In this document: positions 45,478 to 55,760 of the stretch, piece after piece | Position numbering within the stretch: position 1 is the stretch's first letter | Layout: the number at the start of each line of letters is the position of its first letter | DNA from: Reticulitermes speratus | Taxonomy: Eukaryota; Arthropoda; Insecta; Blattodea; Rhinotermitidae | Length of the DNA: 64,000 nucleotides | Assembly: GCA_021186555.1 (NCBI GenBank) | Contig: JAJKFL010000004.1 | Coordinates: 13,518,779-13,582,778, forward strand | Reading direction: 5' to 3' | Made by a program: the position numbers and the translations under genes | Notes under the pieces: generated by a model | Seen by the model: only the letters and a program-made list of their open reading frames with translations | Told to the model about the DNA's origin: nothing | Database searches by the model: none

Positions 45478-45733
45478 CGACTCGCTACGGGCTCGACGGT
45501 CCGGGGATCGAATCCCGGTGGTGGCGAGATTTTCAGCACCCGTCCAGACCGGCCATGGGGCCCGCCCAGTCTCTTGTAGAATAAGTACCGGGTCATTCCC
45601 GAGAGTAAAGCGGCCGGGGCGTGGCGTCGACCACCCACCCTCATCTAGCGCCGAGGTTAAAGAAAGAGTAGAGCTATACCTCTACTCCCCCTCTGGGTCT
45701 TCATGGCGTGTTCTAGGGTGAACTTTACCTTTT
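45478..45733 (+). mobile_element. SINE-1, 5'-truncated, with target duplication
   Basis: Starts inside the head at ACTCGCTACGGGCTCGACGG, B box GGGATCGAATCCC. The body is as at 42015 through CCCTCTGGGTCTTCATGGCG, with an A/T-rich tail CTTTACC. The left flank CTTTCTGATTCTCG and right flank TTTCTGATCCTCG are near-identical, a 13-bp target duplication, so truncation happened at insertion. Confidence 0.85.
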
Positions 45734-45876
45734 TCTGATCCTCGCAGCAACCAGCAACCATGCCCCGCAAAAAACATTAACTGGCTGGTCTTGGTAGTGG
45801 ACACGCAGTGTGTTTTCTATGACGAAGGACCTGCTTATGTAAGCTCGTGCTTCAAAACATTACAGTCAAGGCTGTG

Positions 45877-45999
45877 CCATGGCTCAGGCGGTCAGTCTCC
45901 GGCCTCTCACTGCAGAAACCCGAGTTCGATCCCAGGTCGGTCCATGTGGGACTTGTGGTGGACAAAGTGGCATTGGGACAGGTTTTGCCTCGAGTACTT
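45877..45999 (+). mobile_element. SINE-2, 5' half (interrupted)
   Basis: GGCTGTGCCATGGCTCAGGC, B box GAGTTCGATCCCAGG, then ACTTGTGGTGGACAAAGTGG and TTGCCTCGAGTACTTC. It stops at GTACTTC, where SINE-1 begins. The matching 3' half resumes at 47018. Confidence 0.85.
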
Positions 46000-47017
46000 C
46001 GGAATAGCTCAGTCAGTTATAGTGACGACGCTACTGCCTGGACGGTCCGGGGTTCGATTCCTGGCACAGGCAACAGATTTTTCTCTTCCTCCAAAAACGT
46101 GCAGATCGGCTGTGAGGCTCACCGAGCCTTATATTGCATAGGAAGATCGGCTGTGAGGCCCACCGAGCCTTATATTGCATAGGAAGATCGGCTGTGAGGC
46201 CCACCGAGCCTTATATTGCATAGGAAGATCGGCTGTGAGGCCCACCGAGCCTTATATTGCACAGGAAGATCGGCTGTGAGGCCCACCGAGCCTTATATTG
46301 CATAGGAAGACCGGCTGTGAGGCCCACCGAGCCTTATATTGCATAGGAAGATCGGCTGTGAGGCCCACCGAGCCTTATATTGCATAGGAAGATCGGCTGT
46401 GAGGCCCACCGAGCCTTATATTGCATAGGAAGATCGGCTGTGAGGCCCACCGAGCCTTATATTGCATATGAAGATCGGCTGAGAGGCCCACCGAGCCTTA
46501 TATTGCATAGGAAGATCGGCTGTGAGGACCACCGAGCCTTATATTGCATAGGAAGACCGGCTGTGAGGCCCACCGAGCCTTATATTGCATAGGAAGATCG
46601 GCTGTGAGGACCACCGAGCCTTATATTGCATATGAAGATCGGCTGAGAGGCCCACCGAGCCTTATATTGCATATGAAGATCGGCTGAGAGGCCCACCGAG
46701 CCTTATATTGCATATGAAGATCGGCTGAGAGGCCCACCGAGCCTTATATTGCATAGGAAGATCGGCTGAGAGGCCCACCGAGCCTTATATTGCATAGGAA
46801 GATCGGCTGAGAGGCCCACCGAGCCTTATATTGCATAGGAAGATCGGCTGAGAGGCCCACCGAGCCTCCTATTCAATGGGTATTGGGAGGGGGGGGTCTT
46901 TCTCCGGAACTAAAGCGCCCAAAGCGTAAAGCTGACCACTCGCCACAATCTAGTGTCGAAGTTACGAATGAGTGGAGCTATACCTCTGCTTTCCCCATAC
47001 GCTCTCATGGCGCGGAC
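46000..47017 (+). mobile_element. SINE-1 inserted in SINE-2, with an internal satellite
   Basis: Head GGAATAGCTCAGTCAGTTAT with B box GGGGTTCGATTCC at 46050-46062. The body begins TTTCTCTTCCTCCAAAAACG. It is then interrupted by 19 tandem copies of a 41-bp unit (46103-46869) and continues CCTATTCAATGGGTATTGGG, AACTAAAGCGCCC and ATCTAGTGTCGAAG to CTCATGGCGCG. The satellite replaces the usual single TCTGGGGCCCACCCAGCCTC segment. Confidence 0.85.
46103..46869 (+). repeat. 41-bp array (19 copies) grown from the SINE-1 body
   Basis: The unit is AGATCGGCTGTGAGGCCCAC then CGAGCCTTATATTGCATAGGA. It aligns to the SINE-1 segment CCCGCTCTGGGGCCCACCCAG followed by CCTCCTATACAATGGG. Later copies share GGCTGAGAGG and CATATGAAG, so amplification went through at least two sub-variants. 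Open frames here are by-products. Confidence 0.9.
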
Positions 47018-47160
47018 AGGGACAACTGCACCTTTAATTCTGTTTTCCCCTGTCGGTATCATGTCACTATTGCTCCATACACATCTACATTTAATACTAG
47101 TCTTATCGGAAGGACAAGCGGGCGAGCCTGCTAACGTCCGAAGCAACGTTCTACCTGTCC
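47018..47160 (+). mobile_element. SINE-2, 3' half (resumed after SINE-1)
   Basis: TTCTGTTTTCCCCTGTCGGT, ATCATGTCACTATTGCTCCA, TCGGAAGGACAAGCGGGCGA and GCCTGCTAACGTCCGAAGCA match the second half of the SINE-2 at 34741 (minus). Together with 45877-45999 this restores the order of one SINE-2. Confidence 0.75.
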
Positions 47161-47162
47161 GA

Positions 47163-47618
47163 GTGTACTGTCAAACTAAGTACCGTGTAATAAAGCCACC
47201 CACAGACACAAGGCAAGCAGTGTACTGTCAAACTAAGTACCGTGTAATAAGGCCACCCAGAGACACAAGGCAAGCAGTGTACTGTCAAACTAAGTACCGT
47301 GTAATAAGGCCACCCACAGACACAAGGCAAGCAGTGTACTGTCAAACTAAGTACCGTGTAATAAGGCCACTCAGAGACACAAGGCAAGCAGTGTACTGTC
47401 AAACTAAGTACCGTGTACTAAGGCCACCCAGAGACACAAGGCAAGCAGTGTACTGTCAAACTAAGTACCGTGTAATAAGGCCACCCAGAGACACAAGGCA
47501 AGCAGTGTACTGTCAAACTAAGTACCGTGTAATAAGGCCACCCAGAGACACAAGGCAAGCAGTGTACTGTCAAACTAAGTACCGTGTAATAAGGCCACCC
47601 AGAGACACAAGGCAAGCA
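47163..47618. repeat. 57-bp tandem repeat, 8 copies
   Basis: The unit is GTGTACTGTCAAACTAAGTA, then CCGTGTAATAAGGCCACCCA, then GAGACACAAGGCAAGCA. Variants are CACAGAC, ACTCAG and TACTAAG. 57 is a multiple of three, which gives a 228-codon plus frame and minus frames; none is a credible gene. It begins where the SINE-2 3' end is expected. Confidence 0.95.
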
Positions 47619-47962
47619 GTTTCAGCCGACAGTCAGTAGCAGCGAGTAGAGAAGGATATAACGGCTGTAGCAGCGCGCTGCTGTCAGTGACGTCATTAGA
47701 AGTGCAGAATGTGATGAGGCTCACTGTCGAAGAATCCGTCGATTTAAACTGCTCGTCACGGGCCTTAAGGCTCAGCAAGATTTGCTACTCTTAGATGGTA
47801 ACGTACAGCAAAATTCATCAGAGGTGCGTAAAGATGTACTAACTGTTAGTGCAAATTCAGTAAGCATATTACCTTTGGACACTTTTGGTTAAAGTAGCTA
47901 CTCAGTACTCTTCATGCATACTTCAGTCTTCATTATTTCAGGCTTCCGCCGCGATGTTGATG

Positions 47963-48138
47963 AGATCTGCGCCCTTCTGGGATATTACGCAGCGTCGAGT
48001 AGTAATTCTTTACCGACGTTTCGGGACAACGTATCTGTCCCTTCTTGACCCTTTAAGATCGGACCGATACGTTGTCCCGAAACGTCGATAAAGGATTACA
48101 ACTCGATGCTGCGTAATATCCCAGAAGGGCGCAGATCT
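47963..48138. mobile_element. Palindromic repeat element
   Basis: AGATCTGCGCCCTTCTGGGA at the left is the exact reverse complement of the right end TCCCAGAAGGGCGCAGATCT. The arms continue through TATTACGCAGC, CGACGTTTCGGGACAACGTA and CTGTCC, with a loop of about 25 bp near 48035-48060. Both arms translate to a WDITQRR/YRRFGTTY-like peptide only because they are inverted copies. A related, more decayed hairpin is at 63450. Confidence 0.8.
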
Positions 48139-48346
48139 TCCTTCTTCATTTAATATAGTCTTCTTAGGCCATCAGCTGCGTCAGATGGTTTAAAAGATAC
48201 GACGTTTCGGGGACTGGCTCCATCCCCATCCTCAGGCAGAACTGATATAACCGAGCACTTGTCTGTCCTGTCTATATACCTGCCGAGGCAGGGAGTATCA
48301 GACCGGCTCGGAGTGCACCAACCAATTAAGTCAGTGGGCGGGTTGT

Positions 48347-48824
48347 TTATACTGTTGTGTTCTTAAGTTCATACTATTGTGTTCTTAAGTTTATACTGTT
48401 GTGTTCTTAAGTTTATACTGATGTGTTCTTAAGTTTATACTGTTGTGTTCTTAAGTTTATACGGCTGTGTCCTTAAGTTTATACTGTTGTGTTCTTAAGT
48501 TTATACTGCTGTGTTCTTAAGTTTATATTGTTGTGTTCTTAAGTTTATACTGCTGTGTTCGCAAGTTTATACTTTTGTGTTCTTAAGTTTATACTGTTGT
48601 GTTCTTAAGTTTATACTGTTGTGTTTTTAAGTTTATACTGTTGTGTTCTTAAGTTTATACTGCTGTGTTCTTAAGTTTATACTGTTGTGTTCTTAAGTTT
48701 ATACTGTTGTGTTCTTAAGTTTATGCTGTTGTGTTCTTAAGTTTATACTGCTGTGTTCTTAAGTTTACACTGCTGTGTTCTTAAGTTCATACTGTTGTGT
48801 TCTTAAGTTTATACTGTTGTGTTC
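48347..48824. repeat. 22-bp minisatellite, left part
   Basis: The unit is TTTATACTGTTGTGTTCTTA AG, with T/C at the ninth or tenth base and occasional shortened copies. It stops at GTTC followed by TTAA at 48825, where a transposon is inserted, and resumes at 50281 in the same phase. Confidence 0.95.
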
Positions 48825-48828
48825 TTAA

Positions 48829-50276
48829 CCTTTAGAGTCCGTGCGTGCCATATAGTTGCCAGGGCCCTTTAAACCGTCAGTCATCCTTTCCTGTCCATGA
48901 CCGCGGGGGATAGCTCCCACAGCTTTAAATACATGTAGGTAACGTGTATACCTCCACATTCCGCGTTAGATGAAATGTTTGGTTTGTTTCACGCTCCGAC
49001 TACTTTACCCCAGGAAGGAACTCAAGCTGTAACATTGAGGAGGCTTTATCGATCAGCTCTGGAAGCATTAGGAAGTTACGTAACTGTTTTGCACTGCAGT
49101 GGAGGTCGTGTGGTTTCAGTCGACTGAAAACAACCGCATGGTGAAAGCGCGATTCACTTGTACGAGAGTTTTATATCATATGGCTGAGCTAGACATAGGC
49201 GTAGTGATTCACACAAGTTTCCTACTGTGTAGTTAGCGTTAGTGAGAAACAAAACCAAACAGACTCCAGAAATGAAAACAAACTGGACCAGTCATAAAGG
49301 AGCTTTTGTGTAGTGTCGTATCGCAGGCAGTGTAATATTTCGTCGCCAAGAAATATTACGTCAACCTTCCTGACAGACGAATTTCGTGTGCAAAAATGTA
49401 CTATAACTCTACTGTCATTATTCTAATAAAAACGCCAAACAAATCCTTTTATATTATTTTTAAGCGCTATTTGTCTGAAAATTAAAACGTTCAATTATTT
49501 CTTGAATGCGAGAATTTCTCTTTGTCTTCTGATATTTCATTTTAGGTTCAAAAATAGGTTTAGTATGTATGTGATGTTGGAGACTGTTTCAGGATATACT
49601 TCTGTTTTGCTATAAGCGGTGTGGAATGCTAATGCAATCAGTGACGCCATAAAACCTTCCAATGTTTAGACTGCTAGCAGAGGCTAGTGTTACGTTTGTG
49701 CGTGCTTCAGATAAATAAACTGTGTTCATTGAGTAGGAGAGACGAGATATCAGTAAGGATACAAGCTGACATTTTATAAAGCGCTTACTAAACGCCTGTT
49801 TCATAACAGAGATGTTTCTTAGAGCCCCAAATATGACGACATAAACTGCAAATTCATACGAATACGGAACATTATTGTGTGTATTTAGGCAGTAAGGATA
49901 CAAGCTGACTTTATAAAGCGCTCTGCTAAAATCCTGTTTCATAATAGATGTCGCTAACAGCCCCAAATAAGACGACATAAACTGCAAATTCATACGAATA
50001 CGGAATTTTATTGTGTGTATTTAGGCAGAAAGGATACAAGCTGACTTTATAAAACTCTCTGCTAAAAGCCTGTTTCATTTTCTACAAAATGGAAGTAATT
50101 CCACCACTTTATCTATTAAAGAAAAAATAATATTAAAGTTTTTCTAACGAATGCGCAAAAGTTTAAACGGCCAACGCGGGGACCGCAGAACCGATCACAC
50201 AGGTATTGTGCCGTAAAGTAGGCCACTTATCTCGATTTAAAGGGCAAAGCTGAGAAATAAGTCCGGACGCTAAAGG
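48829..50276. mobile_element. piggyBac-type non-autonomous transposon (1448 bp)
   Basis: TTAA lies at 48825-48828 and 50277-50280. The inverted ends are CCTTTAGAGTCCGTGCG (left) and CCTTTAGCGTCCGGAC (right, reverse-complemented). TTAA target duplication with CC-starting ends is the hallmark of piggyBac. There is no transposase frame; the longest frame (127 codons, minus, 49993-49610) reads through internal repeats. A unit of about 137 bp starting CAGTAAGGATACAAGCTGAC recurs at 49751, 49890 and (as CAGAAAGG) 50026. Confidence 0.88.
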
Positions 50277-50280
50277 TTAA

Positions 50281-51963
50281 GTTTATACTGCTGTTCTTAA
50301 GTTTATACTGTTGTGTTCTTAAGTTTATACTGTTGTGTTCTTAAGTTTATACTGTTGTGTTCTTAAGTTTCTATTGTTAGGTTCTTAAGTTTATACTGTT
50401 GTGTTTTTAAGTTTATACTGTTGTGTTCTTAAGTTTATATTGTTGTGTTCTTAAGTTTATACTGTTGTTTTTAAGTTTATACTATTGTGTTCTTAAGTTT
50501 ATACTGCTGTGTTCTTAAGTTTATATTGTTGTGTTCTTAAGTTTATACTGTTGTGTTCTTAAGTTTATACTGTTGTGTTCTTAAGTTTATACTGTTGTGT
50601 TCTTAAGTTTATACTGCTGTTCTTAAGTTTATACTGTTGTGTTCTTAAGTTTATACTGTTGTGTTCTTAAGTTTATACTGTTGTGTTCTGAAGTTTATAC
50701 TGTTGTGTTCTTAAGTTTATACTGCTGTTCTTAAGTTTATACTGTTGTGTTCTTAAGTTTATACTGTTGTGTTCTTAAGTTTATACTGTTGTGTTCTTAA
50801 GTTTATACTGTTGTGTTCTTAAGTTTCTATTGTTAGGTTCTTAAGTTTATACTGTTGTGTTTTTAAGTTTATACTGTTGTGTTCTTAAGTTTATATTGTT
50901 GTGTTCTTAAGTTTATACTGTTGTTTTTAAGTTTATACTATTGTGTTCTTAAGTTTATACTGCTGTGTTCTTAAGTTTATATTGTTGTGTTCTTAAGTTT
51001 ATACTGTTGTGTTCTTAAGTTTATACTGTTGTGTTCTTAAGTTTATACTGTTGTGTTCTTAAGTTTATACTGCTGTTCTTAAGTTTATACTGTTGTGTTC
51101 TTAAGTTTATACTGTTGTGTTCTTAGGTTTATACTGTTGTGTTCTGAAGTTTATACTGCTGTTCTTAAGTTTATACTGTTGTGTTCTTAAGTTTATACTG
51201 TTGTGTTCTTAAATTTATACTGTTGTGTTCTTAAGTTTATACTGCTGTGTTCTTAAGTTTTTACTGCTGTGTTCTTAAGTTTTTACTGTTGTGCTCTTAA
51301 GTTTATACTGTTGTGTTCTGAAGTTTATACTGTTGTGTTCTTAAGTTTATACTGCTGTTCTTAAGTTTATACTGTTGTGTTCTTAAGTTTATACTGTTGT
51401 GTTCTTAAGTTTATACTGTTGTGTTCTTTAGTTTATACTGCTGTGTTCTTAAGTTTATACTGCTGTGTTCTTAAGTTTATACTGCTGTGTTCTTAAGTTT
51501 ATACTGCTGTGTTCTCAAGTTTATATTGTTGTGTTCTTAAGTTTATACTGCTGTGTTCTTAAGTTTATACTGCTGTGTTCTTAAGTTTATACTGTTGTGT
51601 TCTTAAGTTTATACTGCTGTGTTCTTAAGTTTATACCGCTGTGTTCTTAAGTTTATACTGTTGTGTTCTTAAGTTTATACTGTTGTGTTCTTAAGTTTAT
51701 ATTGTTGTGTTCTTAAGTTTATACTGTTGTGTTCTTAAGTTTATACTGTTGTGTTCTTAAGTTTATACTCTTGTGTTCTTAAGTTTATACTGCTGTGTTC
51801 TTAAGTTTATATTGTTGTGTTCTTAAGTTTATACTGTTGTGTTCTTAAGTTTATACTGCTGTGTTCGCAAGTTTATATTGTTGTGTTCTTAAGTTTATAC
51901 TGTTGTGTTCTTAAGTTTATACTGTTGGGTTCTTAAGTTTATACTGCTGTGTTCTTAAGTTTT
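50281..51963. repeat. 22-bp minisatellite, right part
   Basis: Continuation of the array at 48347. About 75 copies, including shortened forms lacking GTG (ACTGCTGTTCTTAAG) and a variant CTATTGTTAGGTTC. A block near 50340-50600 recurs at about 50800-51060, showing internal duplication. Ends in TTTTAAAACTTATATTCC. Confidence 0.95.
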
Positions 51964-51965
51964 AA

Positions 51966-52715
51966 AACTTATATTCCTTCTTCATTACTCAAAATGGCGG
52001 TTCTGCCCGCCTCAATTTTCAAAAATATCCGTCTGGCCCGCGTAGTATTTCAGTGCGAGGTCCCCGGCCCATAACCACCCCCGACACGAATCACGACAGC
52101 CGGCTGCTCCCACAACGGCCCCCCCCCTCCCCCTGTCCCACCCAGTCGTAACGCAATGCTCGCCTTTCTCTTTCCACCGCCACGCATGTGTACGTTTTTA
52201 TCCCTGACATCCGTCTCGGCACCTGTTGGACACGCTGCAATAGTCCGTGGTAGTGGCTGGGGGTGCCAGGTCCGACAGACCACACAAACCCCCCTCCCTT
52301 TGCTACTGCAGTCCCAAGCCTTCCCACAGGAGCAACAGGTTACCCCCACTGCCACACCCCCCCCCCCCCCCCCACTCACTAGTCTTTTCGTGTCCTCAAC
52401 TGAAACTTCTCCGATAGATAAACCCCCGGCTTTCAATCGGCAACTCATCAACTCAACCCCATCCATCCATCCATCCACCCTCACCTCGCCCACTTCTGTA
52501 GCACAACATAAAGACAGACTGGTAAAGTATACCGGTGTCCTGAAAGTCACTCTACCGCCATTACACTCACGTTCCAAGTTAACATTACATTATATACAGC
52601 CAAGATGCCAACTGCTATACACAACAGCTGATAGACACAACAGCTAGTGTTAGTACAATGTTGCCAGCTGATGGGAAGAAAAAAATTGGACGCAAACGAA
52701 AATAATCACATTATG
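51966..52715. other. No gene; C-rich tract, possible MITE terminus
   Basis: Poly-C at 52358-52373 and CATC repeats at 52460-52475. Opposite-strand frames of 163 and 175 codons are low-complexity shadows of each other. TATACCGGTGTCCTGAAAGT at 52528 resembles the end of the MITE at 52718-53023, so a relic end may lie here. Confidence 0.4.
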
Positions 52716-52717
52716 TA

Positions 52718-53023
52718 CAGGGTGTTTAGCTTAAAACGAAATCCGCTCACAGCGCATGGAGACCGATGACGCAGCCCGCGCTGCAGTACTCACTACTGCG
52801 AGTCCTGCGTTAAAGAAAGTCTGCGCGCCATAGAGCGGACGACACCAATTGCTTCACAGCGAGCGATGACGGTTCCCTCTCGGCACTACCCACTTTATTT
52901 CTTACTCTGACCTCTTCCACCTACTCATTGTAAGTGTAGAGGGTCATTGTTGCACAATACTCCGTTATTTACATTTTTTCTTACACTTCGCTATCTCGGT
53001 AAGGCGACTTTCAGAACACCCGG
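52718..53023. mobile_element. mariner-type MITE
   Basis: Left end CAGGGTGTTTAGCTTAAAAC; right end, reverse-complemented, CCGGGTGTTCTGAAAGTCGC. TA lies at 52716-52717 and 53024-53025. 306 bp, non-coding. TA targets and CAGGGTGTTT ends are common in Tc1/mariner-type miniature elements. Confidence 0.65.
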
Positions 53024-53379
53024 TATATAAAAGCAGGCTTGTAAGATCAACAGCCTCAGTTAGCAAGGAAATTAAATTGTGTATAGACTGTAATCGCTTT
53101 ATGGAACCTCCTACTACGCCAGTAACCTATATCCTCTAGGCTAACCTGTCCCGCCCGTGAAGCCTAATTAATCATACATTCAAACGGCAATGTTTATATA
53201 TCTGCAGCTGCTGACATCGACGGTCAAGGTGAAACTAGACGCAATAGCTTATTCATAACAGCTTAATTAATACCGGATTTTAAAGCTTTCCAATTAAGAA
53301 TGAAATGCGTGTTTATTTACACCATTAGCGTGTCACGTTATAACCAACTTCTGCAGCTACGTGAACTGTTTCATTTAAA

Positions 53380-53580
53380 GACCCAGTTTGTACCGCGCAG
53401 TAAACACTTTTCATCTCGGTTAAAAAACAAATTAATTTACGTTATATAAGGGAAAAGTCGCTGTTTGTTGTGATATAAATACAATACACATAAATACAGT
53501 GTGGGCAGAATGTAGAATTTGTGAATGTTAAAACTGTTGATGCATCAAGTAACCATTAGGCGTTAAAAGGTTCAACCAGC
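53380..53580 (+). mobile_element. TTAA-type VNTR element, single diverged unit
   Basis: AAAGACCCAGTTTGTACCGC, GCAGTAAACACTTTTCATCT, AAGTCGCTGTTTGTTG and GTGGGCAGAATGTAGAAT align to one 114-bp unit plus tail, at clearly lower identity than other copies. This is probably the oldest copy in the window. It shows the unit unamplified. Confidence 0.75.
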
Positions 53581-53904
53581 ACCTGACTCTCAAAGACTCT
53601 GCAATTCAATTCGTCCTGTTTAACAGCTTTACAACTTAACCATGCTTTGTTTAGTGTCACACGTCCTGCCCAAAGCCGGGGTTAATGACAGAGCAGGATG
53701 ACCGCTTGTCACCGGCGACAACTAATTACGCAACAGCCTGATCATTCGTTTGATATAATGACGTCACAAAACACGTCATTCTTCGCCACTTTTCGGCGTT
53801 TTTAAAACGGTTTGTTATTGCATGCTTTTATACAACATGGCGTAACGAAATGGACAGGAACCCTGCGTATAGTCACGGTCACATTTATTGTAACATAGAC
53901 TTCA

Positions 53905-54137
53905 AGGGTAAACTTACCCCTCTCCAGCAGACCACGAAGGCATATGGGGAAGTGGTGGTGTAACTCCACTCATTCTTAACCTTAACACTAGGAGGTGCGT
54001 GAATGGGACGGTGTGTGGGAATCGAAGCCGGTCAGGATAAAAACAGAAAAATATATTGCCTCTGCCGGGATTCGAACCACAATTCCTCGGTCGTCCAGCC
54101 AAGTCACTGTATTGACTGAGCTACACCGGTTCCACCA
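53905..54137 (-). mobile_element. SINE-1 (reverse, diverged)
   Basis: The minus strand head is AACCGGTGTAGCTCAGTCAA, with a B box TGGTTCGAATCCCGG. The body is shortened, then CCTAGTGTTAAGGTTAAGAA, TGAGTGGAGTTACACC and CCATATGCCTTCGTGG. It lacks the CCCGGGGGTAAAGCGG segment. Confidence 0.7.
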
Positions 54138-54145
54138 GTCACACT

Positions 54146-54262
54146 TAACTAACTCCATGGAGCAGAGTCCATCTTGAAAAGCTAACAGGTCGTCAGCTAG
54201 TCAAGAAATTCCCCGCGTTTTATGGAACCCGAAGGTTCATTACCGCACTCACAACAGCCTTA
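54146..54262 (-). mobile_element. LINE-A 3' end, truncated
   Basis: AACTAACTCCATGGAGCAGA, AGCTAACAGGTCGTCAGCTA and ACCCGAAGGTTCATTACCGC match the last 115 bp of LINE-A. The 5' truncation is at CACAACAGCC. A short 3' piece like this is typical of incomplete reverse transcription. Confidence 0.8.
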
Positions 54263-54344
54263 GTCACGCTTAGCAGACAATAATTTTGTTTCATGCCCGT
54301 AACAAATTGACCTATTTCTTTTCTTTCCAGCGTACAGAGCGGCT

Positions 54345-54490
54345 CCCGGGGCTCGGCCAGCCCCCCGCGGGGACTGCACTGGTTTACATCTACAGCTGAC
54401 CAACCACCTCCCTCTAGCGCCGAGTTTGAGAATGTGTGGAGCTACGCCTCAACTCCATCATACATCATCAAGGTGTCGTACTTCAGTCGT
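54345..54490 (+). mobile_element. SINE-1 body fragment
   Basis: CTGACCAACCACCTCCCTCT, AGCGCCGAGTTTGAGAATG and GTGGAGCTACGCCTCAACTC match the 3' half of SINE-1. The preceding GC-rich CCCCCCGCGGGGACTGC may be the worn middle segment. Confidence 0.6.
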
Positions 54491-54756
54491 CACGCAAAAA
54501 GCTTTACCATCTACTGTTTCTCCCAAGTTGTGCAGTCCTCTTCAGGTTTGCCAACAATAATTATGTAAACTCTAACCCAAGCGCCCTGCTCAGGCAGGTT
54601 CCGTAGAACACAAGCAGGTGCTCAAAACCAGCTAAAGCAGACAACGAGGTCAGCTGAACAAGCCGAAAGTCGCTGTTCAGTAAATGGATAACAACAGTCA
54701 CTAGCGGGCGATTTTATACAAACCTGACTATTGTCTTACTCTGTAGCCTACCTGTA

Positions 54757-54941
54757 CAGCCGAACTCGGTTATAACGACATCGGTTTCAGAGACACCCCT
54801 CCTATAACGTCATATATTCTGCGGTTCCAATCAATTCCTCACTGTTAACCATAACATTATACACCTTGGTTATAACGACACTCGTTTATAACGACACAAA
54901 ATATTCAGTCCCTTTCGTGACGTTATAACCGAGTTCGACTG
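54757..54941. mobile_element. TA-flanked MITE (mariner/pogo-like), copy 3
   Basis: CAGCCGAACTCGGTTATAAC (left) and CAGTCGAACTCGGTTATAAC (right, reversed), with TA at 54755-54756 and 54942-54943. 185 bp, closest to the copy at 39837. Confidence 0.85.
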
Positions 54942-55165
54942 TACGCAGTACTGGCATGTTAAGCTCTGATATCGCAGTCCCGTAACAGCAGCACAGCCTG
55001 TCGTACAGGACTGACGCAGTACACATGTCCTGACTGTACACTTGTCTAACTGAACGGCTACTTGCAGCCGAAACATGTAGAGCAACATTGAAAGTTGGCA
55101 TCTCTCTGGTTCCACAGACACGCACCACGCACGACCGTTAAACGCACTGCACTGCGACTTACAGT

Positions 55166-55470
55166 AACTAGCTCCATGCAGCACAGTCATTCTCCCAAAG
55201 CTGCTACACCATCAACCCATCAACCCATCAACACATTCACACATTCACAACAGTCCGCCATCTGTCCCTATTCTAAGCCAAATGAATCCAGTTTACGTCC
55301 TCATATCGTATTTATTTATATCCATTTTAATATTATCCTCCCATTTACTCTTAGGTCTTCCAAGCGCTTCTTTTCTTCAAATTTTCCTACCAAAATCCCT
55401 TCTCCTCAATGCGTGCCACATGCCCCACTCATCTCATCCTGCTCCATTCGATCATCTGTACAATAAACCG
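55166..55470 (-). mobile_element. LINE-A fragment, diverged
   Basis: AACTAGCTCCATGCAGCACA, then a gap, CACAACAGTCCGCCATCTGT, CCCTATTCTAAGCCAAATGA, TTTTAATATTATCCTCCCAT and CTTCCAAGCGCTTC follow the LINE-A order. A small ATCAACCC repeat at 55210-55235 interrupts the 3' region. Confidence 0.75.
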
Positions 55471-55760
55471 TTCTGATTTACACTTCGGGCGCACTCACTT
55501 CGACTCTTGGTTGCTGCATAATCTATCTTCGTGTACGAAGCTATCTGTGGTTTTCCTCAGTCCCTAGAGACGTCGCCACTGTCGCTTACTTTCCTGTTTA
55601 TCGTACATAAACGCCCCCTTATATGATTTCACTCAAAAATAAGCTTCTGCAATTGAAATGTCGTCATTAAATCAACAAGTTTATTTACTATTCAGAACCC
55701 CTTTACATGTTACCGACTGTCATGGCGCAGTGTGTATTTGTGTTACAGTCTGAGAGCACG

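Noticed and set aside
46953..47639. A 228-codon repeat protein
   Set aside because: It is made of 57-bp units (19 codons each) joined to SINE sequence.
52050..52647. Opposite-strand frames of 163 and 175 codons
   Set aside because: They are low-complexity, proline- or glycine-rich shadows of the same C-rich DNA with no domain.
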